A DNA stretch of 38,497 bases, taken from NCBI GenBank assembly GCA_003649615.1, contig QMSI01000006.1:1-38497 (forward strand), in the 5' to 3' direction. Within the stretch, counting starts at the first letter, position 1. Every line of letters starts with the position of its first letter. A model generated the notes under the pieces. It was not told the DNA's origin. It searched no databases and saw only the letters and a program-made list of their open reading frames with translations. The position numbers and the translations under genes are program-made. This DNA comes from Thermoprotei archaeon. GTDB taxonomy: Archaea > Thermoproteota > Methanomethylicia > Nezhaarchaeales > B40-G2. Positions 6,626 through 15,310 of this stretch are shown piece after piece.

Positions 6626-8122
6626 TCAGCTAGCCACCTGGAAGGAGATGAGGAGAGGTGTAGGTGAAGGGTTCATCTTGCCGACGAAGTAGAACTGTCC
6701 AGGCTCAAGGTATAGCAGACTTTCAGGCTTAATGCCGTAGGGTGAAAGTCGTTTACCAGCCTCCTCCAAGTCTAGTGGATGGATCTGGCCTATGAACTGA
6801 GTGTTTAGGTTTCTACGTATAGCAGCATTGATCCCTATCTCGCCTGCGATACCCTGGGAGATTAGGACTACGCAGAGCCTATGTTTCCTTCCTAAGGCAC
6901 ATAGGTCTTTGATGCGGTCGGTGGTCTCTACTTGGACGCCTCTAGGCTCATGGGGGCAGTACTGAGGCGCCTCATCTATTACCAACGCGAGGTTGAGCAT
7001 TTCGCCTCTATACATCCTCGTTAACAGCTCGTTGGATAATGTTAGGAAGAAGGTGAGCTTGGCGACGTCGCTAGCTCTATGCATGTCTACGACGCTTACT
7101 TCTCCTTGTCTAGGTATGAGGTCCTTGATCCCGACCTTGCCCATGAAGGTCTCCACTTCCTCAAGGGGCAGTTTGCTTAAGCCTCTCTCCAGCCTCATGG
7201 AAGCAAGGTCTATCCAGTGCTTGCTTTTCTGGTCTCCTTCCTTGGGCTGTCCCTTAAGGCGCTCATTAACCAAATCCTTAAGCTTCTCCAGCAGCTCGCT
7301 GGGGGTGGAGGCTTCCTTCACGAGGCTCTGCCAGTGCTCAGATAACACCTCCTCGAGCGCCATGCTTAGGGTGCTGGTTTCACCTCGGTAGCCGAAGTTC
7401 CTAGTCCTATCCATTAGGTAGGAGAGGAAGGCTTCAGGGCTGCTCTCAACTTCAGATATAGGTATGACCTGGCTTTCCTCGAAGTAGGGCGCATAGTCCA
7501 CTCCTGCCCAGTCTAGGTCTAGGACTCCGTAACCGGCCTTTAATAGGACTGGTATGAGGAGGTGCCTGGTCAGGTAGGATTTACCTGAGCCTGTAGCTCC
7601 GAAAACGCCTATGTGATAGGGTATGAAGGCAGCGTCGAAGGGTATGTCCCAGCTAGGTTCACGTACCAGGTAGCCCGCCAGGAGGGTTTTCTCGGTTTTA
7701 AGGTACTGTAGGGGATTGTGGCTGGTTCCACGGAAAGCGTAGACACGGGAGCCCGGCGCCACGATGACGTCGTTGGGCTTGACCCTGCCGTCAGCCACAG
7801 CGCCTATGAAGGATAACATGAAGTGGTAGCTCTCCTTGGCTCTGGAAGGGCTCTTCCCGGTGCTTCGCACGTAAGCTATGCCTGGGCTATAGGAGCCGAC
7901 CCTCAAGTTGTCGTCTATGCCTAAGCCTCCTCTACAGACGGCTAATATGAGGCCTCCGTTAAGGTTCTCTATTAAAACAACGTCCTCCTCCCTTACTTCT
8001 CTCTCCATCCCTTCCACGAGGATTAAAGGAGCCTCAGAGGTTGAAGTGGTGCTACCGGTGATGCCTACGAGCTTGAGCTCCTCTAAAGGTATATTTAACG
8101 TACTGCTTTTCTCCTGCATCAA
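6626..8122 (-). CDS. herA: HerA bipolar DNA helicase/translocase
   Basis: A 498-aa HerA/FtsK-superfamily ATPase (DUF87 type). It has an N-terminal HAS-barrel-like region (about 1-165), Walker A GATGSGKS at 175-182 and Walker B LALVIDEA at 378-385. The 'KHRLCVVLISQGI' sensor segment follows, then the C-terminal 'RNLNTQFIGQI' region holding the likely arginine finger. HerA forms a hexamer that drives NurA during DNA end resection. The start reads TTG-ATG (8122, 8119), and TTTTTATA at 8150-8143 on the minus strand puts the transcription start at about the initiation codon, so the message is probably leaderless and ATG 8119 may be the true start. It is the first gene of the herA-nurA operon, divergent from the dockerin-protein gene. 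Confidence 0.9.
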   Translation of the reverse strand: MMQEKSSTLNIPLEELKLVGITGSTTSTSEAPLILVEGMEREVREEDVVLIENLNGGLILAVCRGGLGIDDNLRVGSYSPGIAYVRSTGKSPSRAKESYHFMLSFIGAVADGRVKPNDVIVAPGSRVYAFRGTSHNPLQYLKTEKTLLAGYLVREPSWDIPFDAAFIPYHIGVFGATGSGKSYLTRHLLIPVLLKAGYGVLDLDWAGVDYAPYFEESQVIPISEVESSPEAFLSYLMDRTRNFGYRGETSTLSMALEEVLSEHWQSLVKEASTPSELLEKLKDLVNERLKGQPKEGDQKSKHWIDLASMRLERGLSKLPLEEVETFMGKVGIKDLIPRQGEVSVVDMHRASDVAKLTFFLTLSNELLTRMYRGEMLNLALVIDEAPQYCPHEPRGVQVETTDRIKDLCALGRKHRLCVVLISQGIAGEIGINAAIRRNLNTQFIGQIHPLDLEEAGKRLSPYGIKPESLLYLEPGQFYFVGKMNPSPTPLLISFQVAS

Positions 8123-8142
8123 GTGGATGGGCTACATCATCC

Positions 8143-8150
8143 TATAAAAA
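8143..8150 (-). promoter_or_regulatory. TATA box of herA-nurA operon
   Basis: TATAAAAA on the plus strand (TTTTTATA on the coding strand), centred about 25-28 bases before the herA start codons. This fits a leaderless transcript. Confidence 0.55.
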
Positions 8151-8253
8151 CCCTGCTTAAAACCCTTAAACGGACACCGTGAACTTGTTCTTTGTCCTCA
8201 GCGCTGGGTTCAGATGGATGTAGGGTTTTAAATTCGACTCTTAACGTCAGTTT

Positions 8254-10299
8254 TTGTGGGTGCAAGCCTTGAAGCTTAAGCTGCTCACAGCTCTGCTCTC
8301 AATCATTGTGCTCGCTTCGCTGTGCATAACCTCCATCGCTGCTTCGACGGGCCTCGACGAAGGATGTAGAAGCGTAGACCCTGATGGCAAGGTCACGGAG
8401 GTTATCTTTCCCGGGATCGAGGTTAGCTATAGGCCTAGCATTGAGACAAGCTTCCCCGTTGAGAGGTGGGCGAAGAACGGGATCGAGGTGAGGAACATTG
8501 GCAACGAGCCCGTGACGCTCACGTTTCACGTATCCGCCGAAAGCGGCGACATAGTGGTTTCAGATATCTCGCCATTTCCTCAGCCCTACACGCTTTACTT
8601 AGACCCGGGGGAGAACCAGACTATCTGGTACTTCATAGACGGGAGCTATAGGAGCTGTGGTGTACTAGAGAGAGGTGGAGGGGAGGTAACGGTTAGGGTT
8701 AGGATTGAAAAGGATGGGGAGAGCGCTGAGATAGTTATAACCCACCTTTTACTGGTTGTGCCTGAGGATCAGCTTGAACCTAATAGTGTCGTGGAGGGCT
8801 ACGTAAAGGACCTTGGAGGCAACCCCGTGCTGGACGCGGAGGTGGAGCTAGAAGGCGCCAACGGCCCCCGATACTTCACCACTACTGATCACGACGGCTA
8901 CTTTAGGGTGGAGGTGTACGCCATGAGGTATGGGGACACAGGTGAGCTTCACGGCTATAACTTGAGGGTTAGGGCTCCAGGCTTCAAGGAGTTCAATAAA
9001 GCCATCTTCCCAGAGGTCGGTGAAACCCTAACTGTGGACGTTACCTTGAAGCCGCTGGTAGAGGTAGCCGAGTATGAGCTTGTTACTAAGGTTGAGACTA
9101 GCGGCTACCCTATCTGGATAGCTAGGTTGAGCGCCGACGAGAGGTTCATAGTGTTCGGTAATGGACATTACGAAGAGGCGGAGATGGAAATAGGTCTTCC
9201 GGACCATGGAGTATATTTCCTATCGACCAACGGCTCGATCATCTGGTCATACCTAACCTCAGACCAGGTATGGGGCGTAGATGTATCTAGCGATGGCTCC
9301 TACGTCGCAGCTGCCTTCCTGAGGGAGGGGGTGGTTAGGCTATTTGACAGGCAGGGGAACGTCTTGTGGATCTTCCCTAGCGAGGAGTCGAGGGAGGTTA
9401 AGATAAGCCACGACAGCAGGTACGTAGCCATAGGCAACACTTGGGGAGACCTAATACTAGTGGACTTGGAGAGCGGGATGGAGATATGGAGGACCTTCCT
9501 ATGCGGGCAGGTTAGGTGGATCGTTTTTACTGAGGATGACTCGCTGATATACGCAGGCGCTGGGGATGGCTACCTCTATAAGGTAAGGGTAAGCGACGGA
9601 GAGATTCTAGGTAGGGCTTACGTGGAGGCTTGGCCCTTCCATTACGGCATAGCGCTCTCTGAGGATGAAGGCCTCATCGCCACCGCTAGCAAGATTGGGA
9701 GGATCTACCTAGTCAATGCGAGCACCATGGAGCCTCTATGGAGCTTTGACACTAGAGGTGCCTGCCACTGGGTTGACGTGGAGCCCAACGGAAAGTTCGT
9801 GTTGATCGGCAGCGGAGGCTCCTATGGAAGGATGCTGATGTACTCCAACGGGTCGATCGCTTGGTTTGGACCTGTGTCGAGCTGCGGTTGCATCATTGAC
9901 TCCAACCACGTTGCCATAGCTGAGAATAGCATAGAGATCCGAGACGTTGAGGGAAGCCTACTATGGAACTTTGAGGACCTTGACGGCAGCGTTGGCTTCC
10001 TACAGTTCTCAAAGGATAGGTCCAAGATCTACGTCGTGACCAATAAGGCTACCCTATACGTCTTTCAGGGAGGTTTTCACTCGGTCGAGGAGAGTGAAGG
10101 CGTGCCTGGAGGCTTCGAGGAAATTTTCGCTGACGTAAACTTTGACGGCGTCGTAAATGAAGTCGACCTAGAGATCCTTATGGCGAGCTATGGGGCTAGA
10201 GCTGGTGAGCCTGGCTTCGTGGCTGAAGCAGACCTGAATGGCGACGGCATCGTGAACATCGTCGACCTGGCCATCTTAGCCTCCTGCTTCCCACTGTAA
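8254..10299 (+). CDS. secreted beta-propeller protein with carboxypeptidase-like and dockerin domains
   Basis: A 681-aa exported protein. The N-terminal signal peptide (hydrophobic core about residues 9-29, ending SIAAS) is followed by an Ig-like region (about 50-165). Next comes a carboxypeptidase-regulatory-like fold (about 178-267, with VEGYVKDLGGNPV and TTDHDGYFRV). A WD40/PQQ-like propeller of about six or seven blades follows (about 270-615, with repeats such as 'VDVSSDGSYVAAAF' and 'VKISHDSRYVAIG'). The C-terminus (625-681) is a type I dockerin with two calcium loops, DVNFDGVVNEVDL and DLNGDGIVNIVDL. The start is TTG 8254; GTG 8260 or TTG 8269 would give a shorter n-region. TTTTAAAT at 8226-8233 is a fitting TATA box for 8254. 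It may be a cell-surface protein; no cohesin is seen here. Confidence 0.85.
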   Translation: MWVQALKLKLLTALLSIIVLASLCITSIAASTGLDEGCRSVDPDGKVTEVIFPGIEVSYRPSIETSFPVERWAKNGIEVRNIGNEPVTLTFHVSAESGDIVVSDISPFPQPYTLYLDPGENQTIWYFIDGSYRSCGVLERGGGEVTVRVRIEKDGESAEIVITHLLLVVPEDQLEPNSVVEGYVKDLGGNPVLDAEVELEGANGPRYFTTTDHDGYFRVEVYAMRYGDTGELHGYNLRVRAPGFKEFNKAIFPEVGETLTVDVTLKPLVEVAEYELVTKVETSGYPIWIARLSADERFIVFGNGHYEEAEMEIGLPDHGVYFLSTNGSIIWSYLTSDQVWGVDVSSDGSYVAAAFLREGVVRLFDRQGNVLWIFPSEESREVKISHDSRYVAIGNTWGDLILVDLESGMEIWRTFLCGQVRWIVFTEDDSLIYAGAGDGYLYKVRVSDGEILGRAYVEAWPFHYGIALSEDEGLIATASKIGRIYLVNASTMEPLWSFDTRGACHWVDVEPNGKFVLIGSGGSYGRMLMYSNGSIAWFGPVSSCGCIIDSNHVAIAENSIEIRDVEGSLLWNFEDLDGSVGFLQFSKDRSKIYVVTNKATLYVFQGGFHSVEESEGVPGGFEEIFADVNFDGVVNEVDLEILMASYGARAGEPGFVAEADLNGDGIVNIVDLAILASCFPL

Positions 10300-10366
10300 A
10301 TAGGTGAGCGAGCCTTACCTTTACACTATTTTGTGTTCAACGAAAATCGTAATCAAGCTGTAAAGG

Positions 10367-10711
10367 CTACTCGAAACCAGCTGAGATAGCCGAGAAGCCC
10401 AGTATTATAATGCTGAGGGTTATGGCTAAAACACACAACAACGCCACGAAGGCTCTTTTAAGAACCTTAACCTCTCTTCTCCTAAGAGAAACGTGAACTA
10501 CCAGTGCGAGGAGCCCAAGCTTCATAGAGGTCCCTAGGATAAGGGTGGGCTCGATGCCCATTACTTTCATCAGCCAGGCCGAGATAGGGTTAACCTCCAC
10601 AGCGTTGAGGAATTGTAGAGCAAGGTAGGTGATGCCGGCGTCTAGGACGAAGAGAAAGCTTAAAAGCATGGAGCAGGCCACGATAAGACTCCTCAGCCTC
10701 ATCGCGTACAC
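10367..10711 (-). CDS. small membrane protein, DUF5658-like
   Basis: A 114-aa protein with three or four membrane helices (about residues 8-33, 40-52, 55-75 and 85-110). The pattern 'FVLDAGITYLAL...AVEVNPISAWLMKVMG...LGTSMKLG' matches the DUF5658 style: an Asp in the first helix, then E-x-NP, then a Lys in the next helix. Function is unknown. The start could be GTG 10711 or the in-frame ATG 10702. It is convergent with the dockerin-protein gene (67-bp gap). A basic loop, RRREVKVLKR, separates the last helices. Confidence 0.6.
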   Translation of the reverse strand: MYAMRLRSLIVACSMLLSFLFVLDAGITYLALQFLNAVEVNPISAWLMKVMGIEPTLILGTSMKLGLLALVVHVSLRRREVKVLKRAFVALLCVLAITLSIIILGFSAISAGFE

Positions 10712-10887
10712 CTATGGCTCGGCCTTGTAATCAAAGGAGGCGGAGCAACTTAACTTATTCTCTAATTAAGTAGCACGTTTAGGTGTTGTCAACTTGTCGT
10801 TGCGCGCTGATAACTTCCTGATAGCTTTTAAAACGCGTTAAGGTATTATAAAAATAGTTTTACCTCATCTTGGTTTTCTCGTCAACC

Positions 10888-12111
10888 TTACATAGGGCCC
10901 ATGCCTCTAAGGGCTTCTCCATCCTTTACTGCCTTGTGGGCCATGATGTAGCCAGCTGCGCTCCAAGACTGCAGCCTCGCTCCCATGGGCTCACCTGTCT
11001 TCCCATGTAGCCACTCATTAAACTCCCAGTCAACCTTACCACGCTTATTAGCTAACGCCAACCTCTCAAGCTCAGCCTCAGCAAGGTCTCTACGCCCTGC
11101 TATAAGGAGGGCTAGTATGTAGAAGCCTCCGACGTAAGGCCAAACTCCAGCGTTATGGTAGCAGAAGGGGAGGTTCTGCCAGTTCCTAGGCCTATAAAGG
11201 TCCATTTGAGGCTTCCACGTATAGTCTGGCACGAAGATAGGAGGGTTCAGCGCCTTAGCAGGGTAGGGGGTTGAAACCTCCTCCTCAACCAGGTAGTCTA
11301 TGATCCTCCGCGTCTTGTCCTCGTCGGCTATCTCCCATATAACAGCTAAGACTTGTGCTAACACGTCGCATCTTCCATCGTACCTCTCAAACGATATGTA
11401 GTTAAGGTAATGTCTACGCTTAGGGTTAACAGCCTCCTCGTAGGCCCCCTGAGCCCAACGCAAAGGCAACAGCTCCTCCTTGTATCCCTTAACAGGCCAG
11501 AAAACTATGTTAACCCTCTCCTTCACGTCCTCCGCATCGATTAAAGGCTCCTCCCCCGACTCCTTGGCTAGCTGAGAAGCTCTGCGAGCAGCTTCATAGA
11601 ACAGGCAGTTATTGTAGAACACTAAGCCGGTTCTCTGAAGCGAAGCATCCATCCAGTCGCCTGCTTCAAGCGAAACCACCAAGTTGCAGTTCATGTTGTC
11701 TTGGTATAAAGCCCAGCGCATCGCTTCACGTATAGAAGGCCAGAACTGTTTAAGGAAACCATTGTCCTTCGTAGCCTCATAGTAATGCCAGCAGGCAATG
11801 ATATACCAAAGCGTCGAGTCAACCCCACCCCAGTAGGTCATCGGCTTATCAAGGTAATGAACCGTCGCCACCTGTCCTATCTTGGACTGAAACTGCCTCA
11901 AGGTCTCCAAGGTACGCCTACAGGTAGCCGTCAACTCCTCATCTCCCAGCATTAAGGCAGCCATACAGGTGATAGCCCCATCCCTAGCCCACACCGAGTT
12001 ATAATAATCGTAGGAAGCCTTGAAACCCAGCTCTGTAGAATTCATCTTTAAAACCTTAAAGGCCCTTTCATAAGCTTCATCCACTAACCCCATAATCACA
12101 TCAAATGCCAA
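10888..12111 (-). CDS. six-hairpin glycoside hydrolase, GH100/GDE-like
   Basis: A 407-aa predicted cytoplasmic glycosidase of the (alpha/alpha)6-barrel type. VWARDGA at residues 40-46, GGVDSTLWYI at 95-104, GDWMDAS at 151-157 and 'NEWLHGKTGEP...LQSWSAAGYI' (about 365-390) match the conserved blocks of amylo-alpha-1,6-glucosidase-like and alkaline/neutral invertase (GH100) enzymes. The Asp in VDS and an acid in the NEWLHG region are the likely catalytic pair. The substrate may be a glucan debranching product or a compatible-solute glycoside; it cannot be chosen from sequence. The start is TTG 12111, but ATG 12093 fits better with the TATA-like box at 12126-12132. It is about 110 bases downstream of tRNA-Ala and is transcribed alone. 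Confidence 0.75.
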   Translation of the reverse strand: MAFDVIMGLVDEAYERAFKVLKMNSTELGFKASYDYYNSVWARDGAITCMAALMLGDEELTATCRRTLETLRQFQSKIGQVATVHYLDKPMTYWGGVDSTLWYIIACWHYYEATKDNGFLKQFWPSIREAMRWALYQDNMNCNLVVSLEAGDWMDASLQRTGLVFYNNCLFYEAARRASQLAKESGEEPLIDAEDVKERVNIVFWPVKGYKEELLPLRWAQGAYEEAVNPKRRHYLNYISFERYDGRCDVLAQVLAVIWEIADEDKTRRIIDYLVEEEVSTPYPAKALNPPIFVPDYTWKPQMDLYRPRNWQNLPFCYHNAGVWPYVGGFYILALLIAGRRDLAEAELERLALANKRGKVDWEFNEWLHGKTGEPMGARLQSWSAAGYIMAHKAVKDGEALRGMGPM

Positions 12112-12221
12112 GTAGTTAAGAGTTCTATAAAAGATGTTCTTCTCAAAAGTTGGTGAGATAAGCCTTCACTTAACCTCTGGTATCGATAAGATGAATGAAC
12201 TATGAGATTATGAGAAATATA

Positions 12222-12293
12222 TGGACCGGGCGGGACTTGAACCCGCGACCTCCCGCGTGCGAGGCGGGCATTCTACCGCTGAACTACCGGCCC
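12222..12293 (-). tRNA. tRNA-Ala(CGC)
   Basis: A 72-nt intronless tRNA on the minus strand. The acceptor stem GGGCCGG pairs with CCGGTCC, including the G3:U70 wobble that identifies alanine tRNAs; the discriminator is A and CCA is not encoded. Anticodon stem CCCGC/GCGGG encloses loop CTCGCAC, giving anticodon CGC (12259-12261 on the plus strand). The T-arm is GCGGG-TTCAAGT-CCCGC. It lies 39 bases downstream of the valS stop, on the same strand. Confidence 0.97.
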
Positions 12294-12313
12294 TCAACGA
12301 ATTAATGAAAGGC

Positions 12314-12324
12314 CCTCTTTAAGT
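12314..12324 (-). promoter_or_regulatory. TATA-like box of tRNA-Ala
   Basis: On the minus strand CTTAAAGAG lies about 25-30 bases before the tRNA 5' end at 12293, between the valS stop and the tRNA. The tRNA therefore may be transcribed independently of valS. Confidence 0.4.
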
Positions 12325-12331
12325 TTGTTCT

Positions 12332-14737
12332 TTAAGCTGTATATACTCCTCCGCCTAGGTCGGTGGCGTTGGGTGGAGGCGGCTCGAAGCGTAGGTCGGC
12401 TATTTTGTGCATTGCTTTGAGGTCTTCTTCGAACTCCTTGAGTTCGAGTGGCGCATAGACTGTTTGTTGTAGCGGAGCGCTGAGGGAGAGTTTTTGGTTT
12501 TTCTTGTATTTCCATATGGCTGTGTTGAATTCCATGAAGGCCTTTGCCTCCTTGGTGGGTCCTATGCCCCACTCCTCATTGACCTTGGGGAAGGCTTGGA
12601 GGTGTACGGAGCCTCCTAACATTCTTCTCCAGAGGGCGTCGGTGATGAAGGGGCAGATGGGGGCTAGTAGCTTGAGTATGGTTTCGAGGCAAGTGTAGAG
12701 AGTGTACCATGCGCCTAGCTGTTCTTCCCTGGGGAAGCGGTTGTCGGTGTTGTAGGCTCTTGGCTTAACGGCTTCGAGGTAGTGGTCGGCGAAGAAGCTC
12801 CAGGCGTATTCCCTGATGGCGTTGGCGGGTACGTAGACGTCCATTTGCTCGTAGGCTTCCTCGCACTCCTTGATAAGCTTGTTGAGCTCTGCTAGGGCTA
12901 GTAGGTCGAGCTTCCTTAGTTTGTAGCCTTCCTCCGGCTTGGGGAAGGAGGAGATGAACCTAGAGATGTTCCAGAGCTTGGTTAAGAATAGCCTAGCGCT
13001 CTTGACGTGGCTCTCGGAGTAGCGGTAGTTGCTGCCTAGCTTGGCTTCAGCTGCGCTCCATAGCCTGAAGGCATCGGCGCCGTACTCCTTCATGACTGGG
13101 CCTGGGTAGATTACGTTGCCCTTTGACTTATGCATGGCTTCGCCGCGCTCGTCGAGGCCCATGCCTGAGAGCCTGACGTTTTGAAAGGCTGGTTTGTCGA
13201 GGAGGAGGTAGGCTTTAAGCACGGTGTAGTATAGCCAGGTCCTCACGATGTCGATGCCTTGCGGCCTAAGCGAGCATGGGAAGGCTTTAGAGAAGAGCTC
13301 GTTGTCTCTGCCGTAGCCTGTTATGAAGAGCTCTGAGCCGCTGGAGTCCATCCAGGTGTCGAAGGTCCTTTCCTCGCCTATGAACTCCGTTGAGCCACAC
13401 TCGCACTTCTCTAGGGGGGCTGGCTCCTTCCAAGGCTGATAGTATTTTCCTGGAGGTGGTAGGTGTGGTTTGCCGCAAGCTTTACAGTACCATAGGGGGA
13501 TCTCGGTGCCGTAGAACCTTCTCCTCGAGATGGGCCAGTCGGCGTTGATGGATTGGATCCAGTTGATGAGCAGCTGCTTGTGCTCAGGTGGGTGGAACTT
13601 CATCTGCTCCACGATTTGAAGCAGCTCCTCCTTGAAGTCGAGCTGTTTAAGGTAGTACTCGGGCATGGCTATGAACTCTATGGGATCCTTAGACCTCCAG
13701 CAGACAGGTGTTCTATGTATTATGCGTTCTCGCTTTACGAGCAGCCCCTGCTTCTCTAGGTCCTCGACTACCTTCCTTCTGGCCTCTGATACTGTTAAAC
13801 CCGCGTAGGGGCCTGCGTGGGCGTTCATCTTGCCGTCGGCGTCAATAGCTATCTTGGCTTTAAGCCCAAGCTCCCTGAACAGCCTAATGTCGGAGTAGTC
13901 TCCGAAGGAGCACACCATCACCAGCCCTGTGCCGAACTCTGGCTTGGCGTAGCTGTGGGGTAGGATGGGGACTTCTTGGCCGTGGATGGGGACGATGGCC
14001 GTCAATCCTTCGAGCCTGGTGTACCTTTCGTCTACGGGGTTGAAGATGACCGCTGCGCAGGTGCATAAAAGCTCTGGCCTAGTGGTGGCTATAAGTACGT
14101 CCTCGCCCGTCTCCTTTATCTTGAACTTGATGTAGACGAGCTCCGTCTCGAGCTCATCGTACTCTATCTCCGCGTCGGCTATCGTGGTGCGGCAGCTTGG
14201 ACACCAGTTGGTGGGCCTATCGTCCTGGTAGATGAGTCCTTTACGCCACAGCTCTATGAAGGTGGCCTGGGTTAAAGCGCGAAACTCGGGGCTATCTGTC
14301 CTATAGTAGTTTTTGAGGTTACAGCTTAACCCGAGCCTCCAAGCTATCCATACAAGGTCCTTCTCTACTTTATCTAGGAACTCGGAGCACAGCTTAAGGA
14401 ACTTCTCCCTACCCACGTCGTGTGCCTTGACCCCATACTCCTTCTCTACCTGTACCTCTATGGGTAGGCCGTTGCGGTCCACCCCGAAGGCGAAGAGCAC
14501 CTCGTAGCCCTTCATCCTAAAGTACCGGGCCACCATGTCTATCTGAGCGTAGTGGGCGGCTGCACCTACGTGCCACGCCCCTGAAGGGTAGGGAGGAGGA
14601 GTATCTATGGAGAAGATAGGCTTACCGCTATCAGGGTTGAATCGGTAGAGGTCTTCTTCCTCCCATTTCTTGAGCAGCTCTTCCTCCTCGCTACTGTCCC
14701 AGCGTGCTTCCCTGATCCTTGGCTTGAAGCTGGTCAT
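12332..14737 (-). CDS. valS: valyl-tRNA synthetase
   Basis: An 801-aa class Ia synthetase that charges tRNA-Val. The nucleotide-binding signature reads HVGA (56-59) within PPPYPSGAWHVGA. GVDRNGLPIE is at 85-94. The CP1 editing domain carries ATTRPEL (217-223) and GDYSD (279-283). WPISRRRFYGTEIPLWYC (401-418) is diagnostic of archaeal ValRS. The KMSKS-type loop reads MHKSKGN (535-541). Zinc-finger cysteines occur at CPSC (179-182) and near 418-447. Both signature motifs deviate slightly from HIGH and KMSKS. Length fits the compact archaeal enzyme, which lacks the long bacterial C-terminal coiled coil. The ATG start has a TTTTAATC promoter-like element about 50 bases upstream. Confidence 0.95.
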   Translation of the reverse strand: MTSFKPRIREARWDSSEEEELLKKWEEEDLYRFNPDSGKPIFSIDTPPPYPSGAWHVGAAAHYAQIDMVARYFRMKGYEVLFAFGVDRNGLPIEVQVEKEYGVKAHDVGREKFLKLCSEFLDKVEKDLVWIAWRLGLSCNLKNYYRTDSPEFRALTQATFIELWRKGLIYQDDRPTNWCPSCRTTIADAEIEYDELETELVYIKFKIKETGEDVLIATTRPELLCTCAAVIFNPVDERYTRLEGLTAIVPIHGQEVPILPHSYAKPEFGTGLVMVCSFGDYSDIRLFRELGLKAKIAIDADGKMNAHAGPYAGLTVSEARRKVVEDLEKQGLLVKRERIIHRTPVCWRSKDPIEFIAMPEYYLKQLDFKEELLQIVEQMKFHPPEHKQLLINWIQSINADWPISRRRFYGTEIPLWYCKACGKPHLPPPGKYYQPWKEPAPLEKCECGSTEFIGEERTFDTWMDSSGSELFITGYGRDNELFSKAFPCSLRPQGIDIVRTWLYYTVLKAYLLLDKPAFQNVRLSGMGLDERGEAMHKSKGNVIYPGPVMKEYGADAFRLWSAAEAKLGSNYRYSESHVKSARLFLTKLWNISRFISSFPKPEEGYKLRKLDLLALAELNKLIKECEEAYEQMDVYVPANAIREYAWSFFADHYLEAVKPRAYNTDNRFPREEQLGAWYTLYTCLETILKLLAPICPFITDALWRRMLGGSVHLQAFPKVNEEWGIGPTKEAKAFMEFNTAIWKYKKNQKLSLSAPLQQTVYAPLELKEFEEDLKAMHKIADLRFEPPPPNATDLGGGVYTA

Positions 14738-14834
14738 GGCTCGCTCGCTCCATCAATACGCGGTTATTAATCTGTAGTGGGATTAAAAGTTAGCCTCCAA
14801 CGTTTACCAATATTTGATTAAGAAAATAGGGGTA

Positions 14835-14859
14835 CCGAGCCTTACTTCGAGAGGCTCGG
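14835..14859. terminator. hairpin downstream of the small heat-shock gene
   Basis: CCGAGCC (14835-14841) pairs with GGCTCGG (14853-14859) around an 11-base loop. Read on the minus strand, after the small heat-shock gene, it is followed by ...CTATTTTCTT, a short T-rich stretch, so it may help termination. Confidence 0.4.
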
Positions 14860-14882
14860 AGTTTGCCTTATATTCAACCTGC

Positions 14883-15191
14883 TTAGCTTCCACCTTGACT
14901 GGCTTCAAGCTTCTCCTTTAACGGCACCACGAGTTTGAGGAGCCCGTCTTTATAAGAGGCTTCCGCCTCCGCCTCATTCACCTCATAGGCGAAGAGGTAG
15001 CATAGAAAGTACTCTGCGTCTTCCTTTAGAGCTCGTAGGGAGAAGCTTCGATCAGCGACCTCGAGGCTGATGTCCTTCTTTTGGACTCCAGGTAACCTTA
15101 TCTCTGCAGTATACTTTTCTGCGTCTCGGTAAACCTTGTATTCAGGTAGAAGTCTAGGCAGCCTTTCTGGTTCATTGGACAATTTAGCCAC
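14883..15191 (-). CDS. small heat-shock protein, Hsp20/alpha-crystallin-like
   Basis: A 102-aa protein consisting of little more than the alpha-crystallin beta-sandwich: 'EYKVYRDAEKYTAEIRLPGVQKKDISLEVADRSFSLRA' followed by 'ASYKDGLLKLVVPLKEK'. The GLL(K)L(V)VP segment near the C-terminus is the family's A-x-x-x-n-G-v-L hallmark. It lacks the long N-terminal arm and a clear C-terminal I-x-I motif, so it may form small oligomers or act as a CS-domain cochaperone. The start is GTG 15191. It is divergent from prf1 and followed by a hairpin at 14835-14859. Confidence 0.78.
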   Translation of the reverse strand: MAKLSNEPERLPRLLPEYKVYRDAEKYTAEIRLPGVQKKDISLEVADRSFSLRALKEDAEYFLCYLFAYEVNEAEAEASYKDGLLKLVVPLKEKLEASQGGS

Positions 15192-15310
15192 ATTTATTTA
15201 AGGCCGCGTCGGATTTAAGTCTTTGCAGAATGATCCTCGTGGGTAAGATTAATTTGGAGGCCCTATCGGCGTTCTAAGCTAAGGCCTAGAACCGAAGGAA
15301 GGTGAGAAAG

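Noticed and set aside
10748-10771. ACTTAA...TTAAGT inverted repeat resembling the arms of the ATPase operator
   Set aside because: Spacing (12 bases) and centre differ from the 17-bp units and it lacks the C6 core; probably coincidence in AT-rich DNA.
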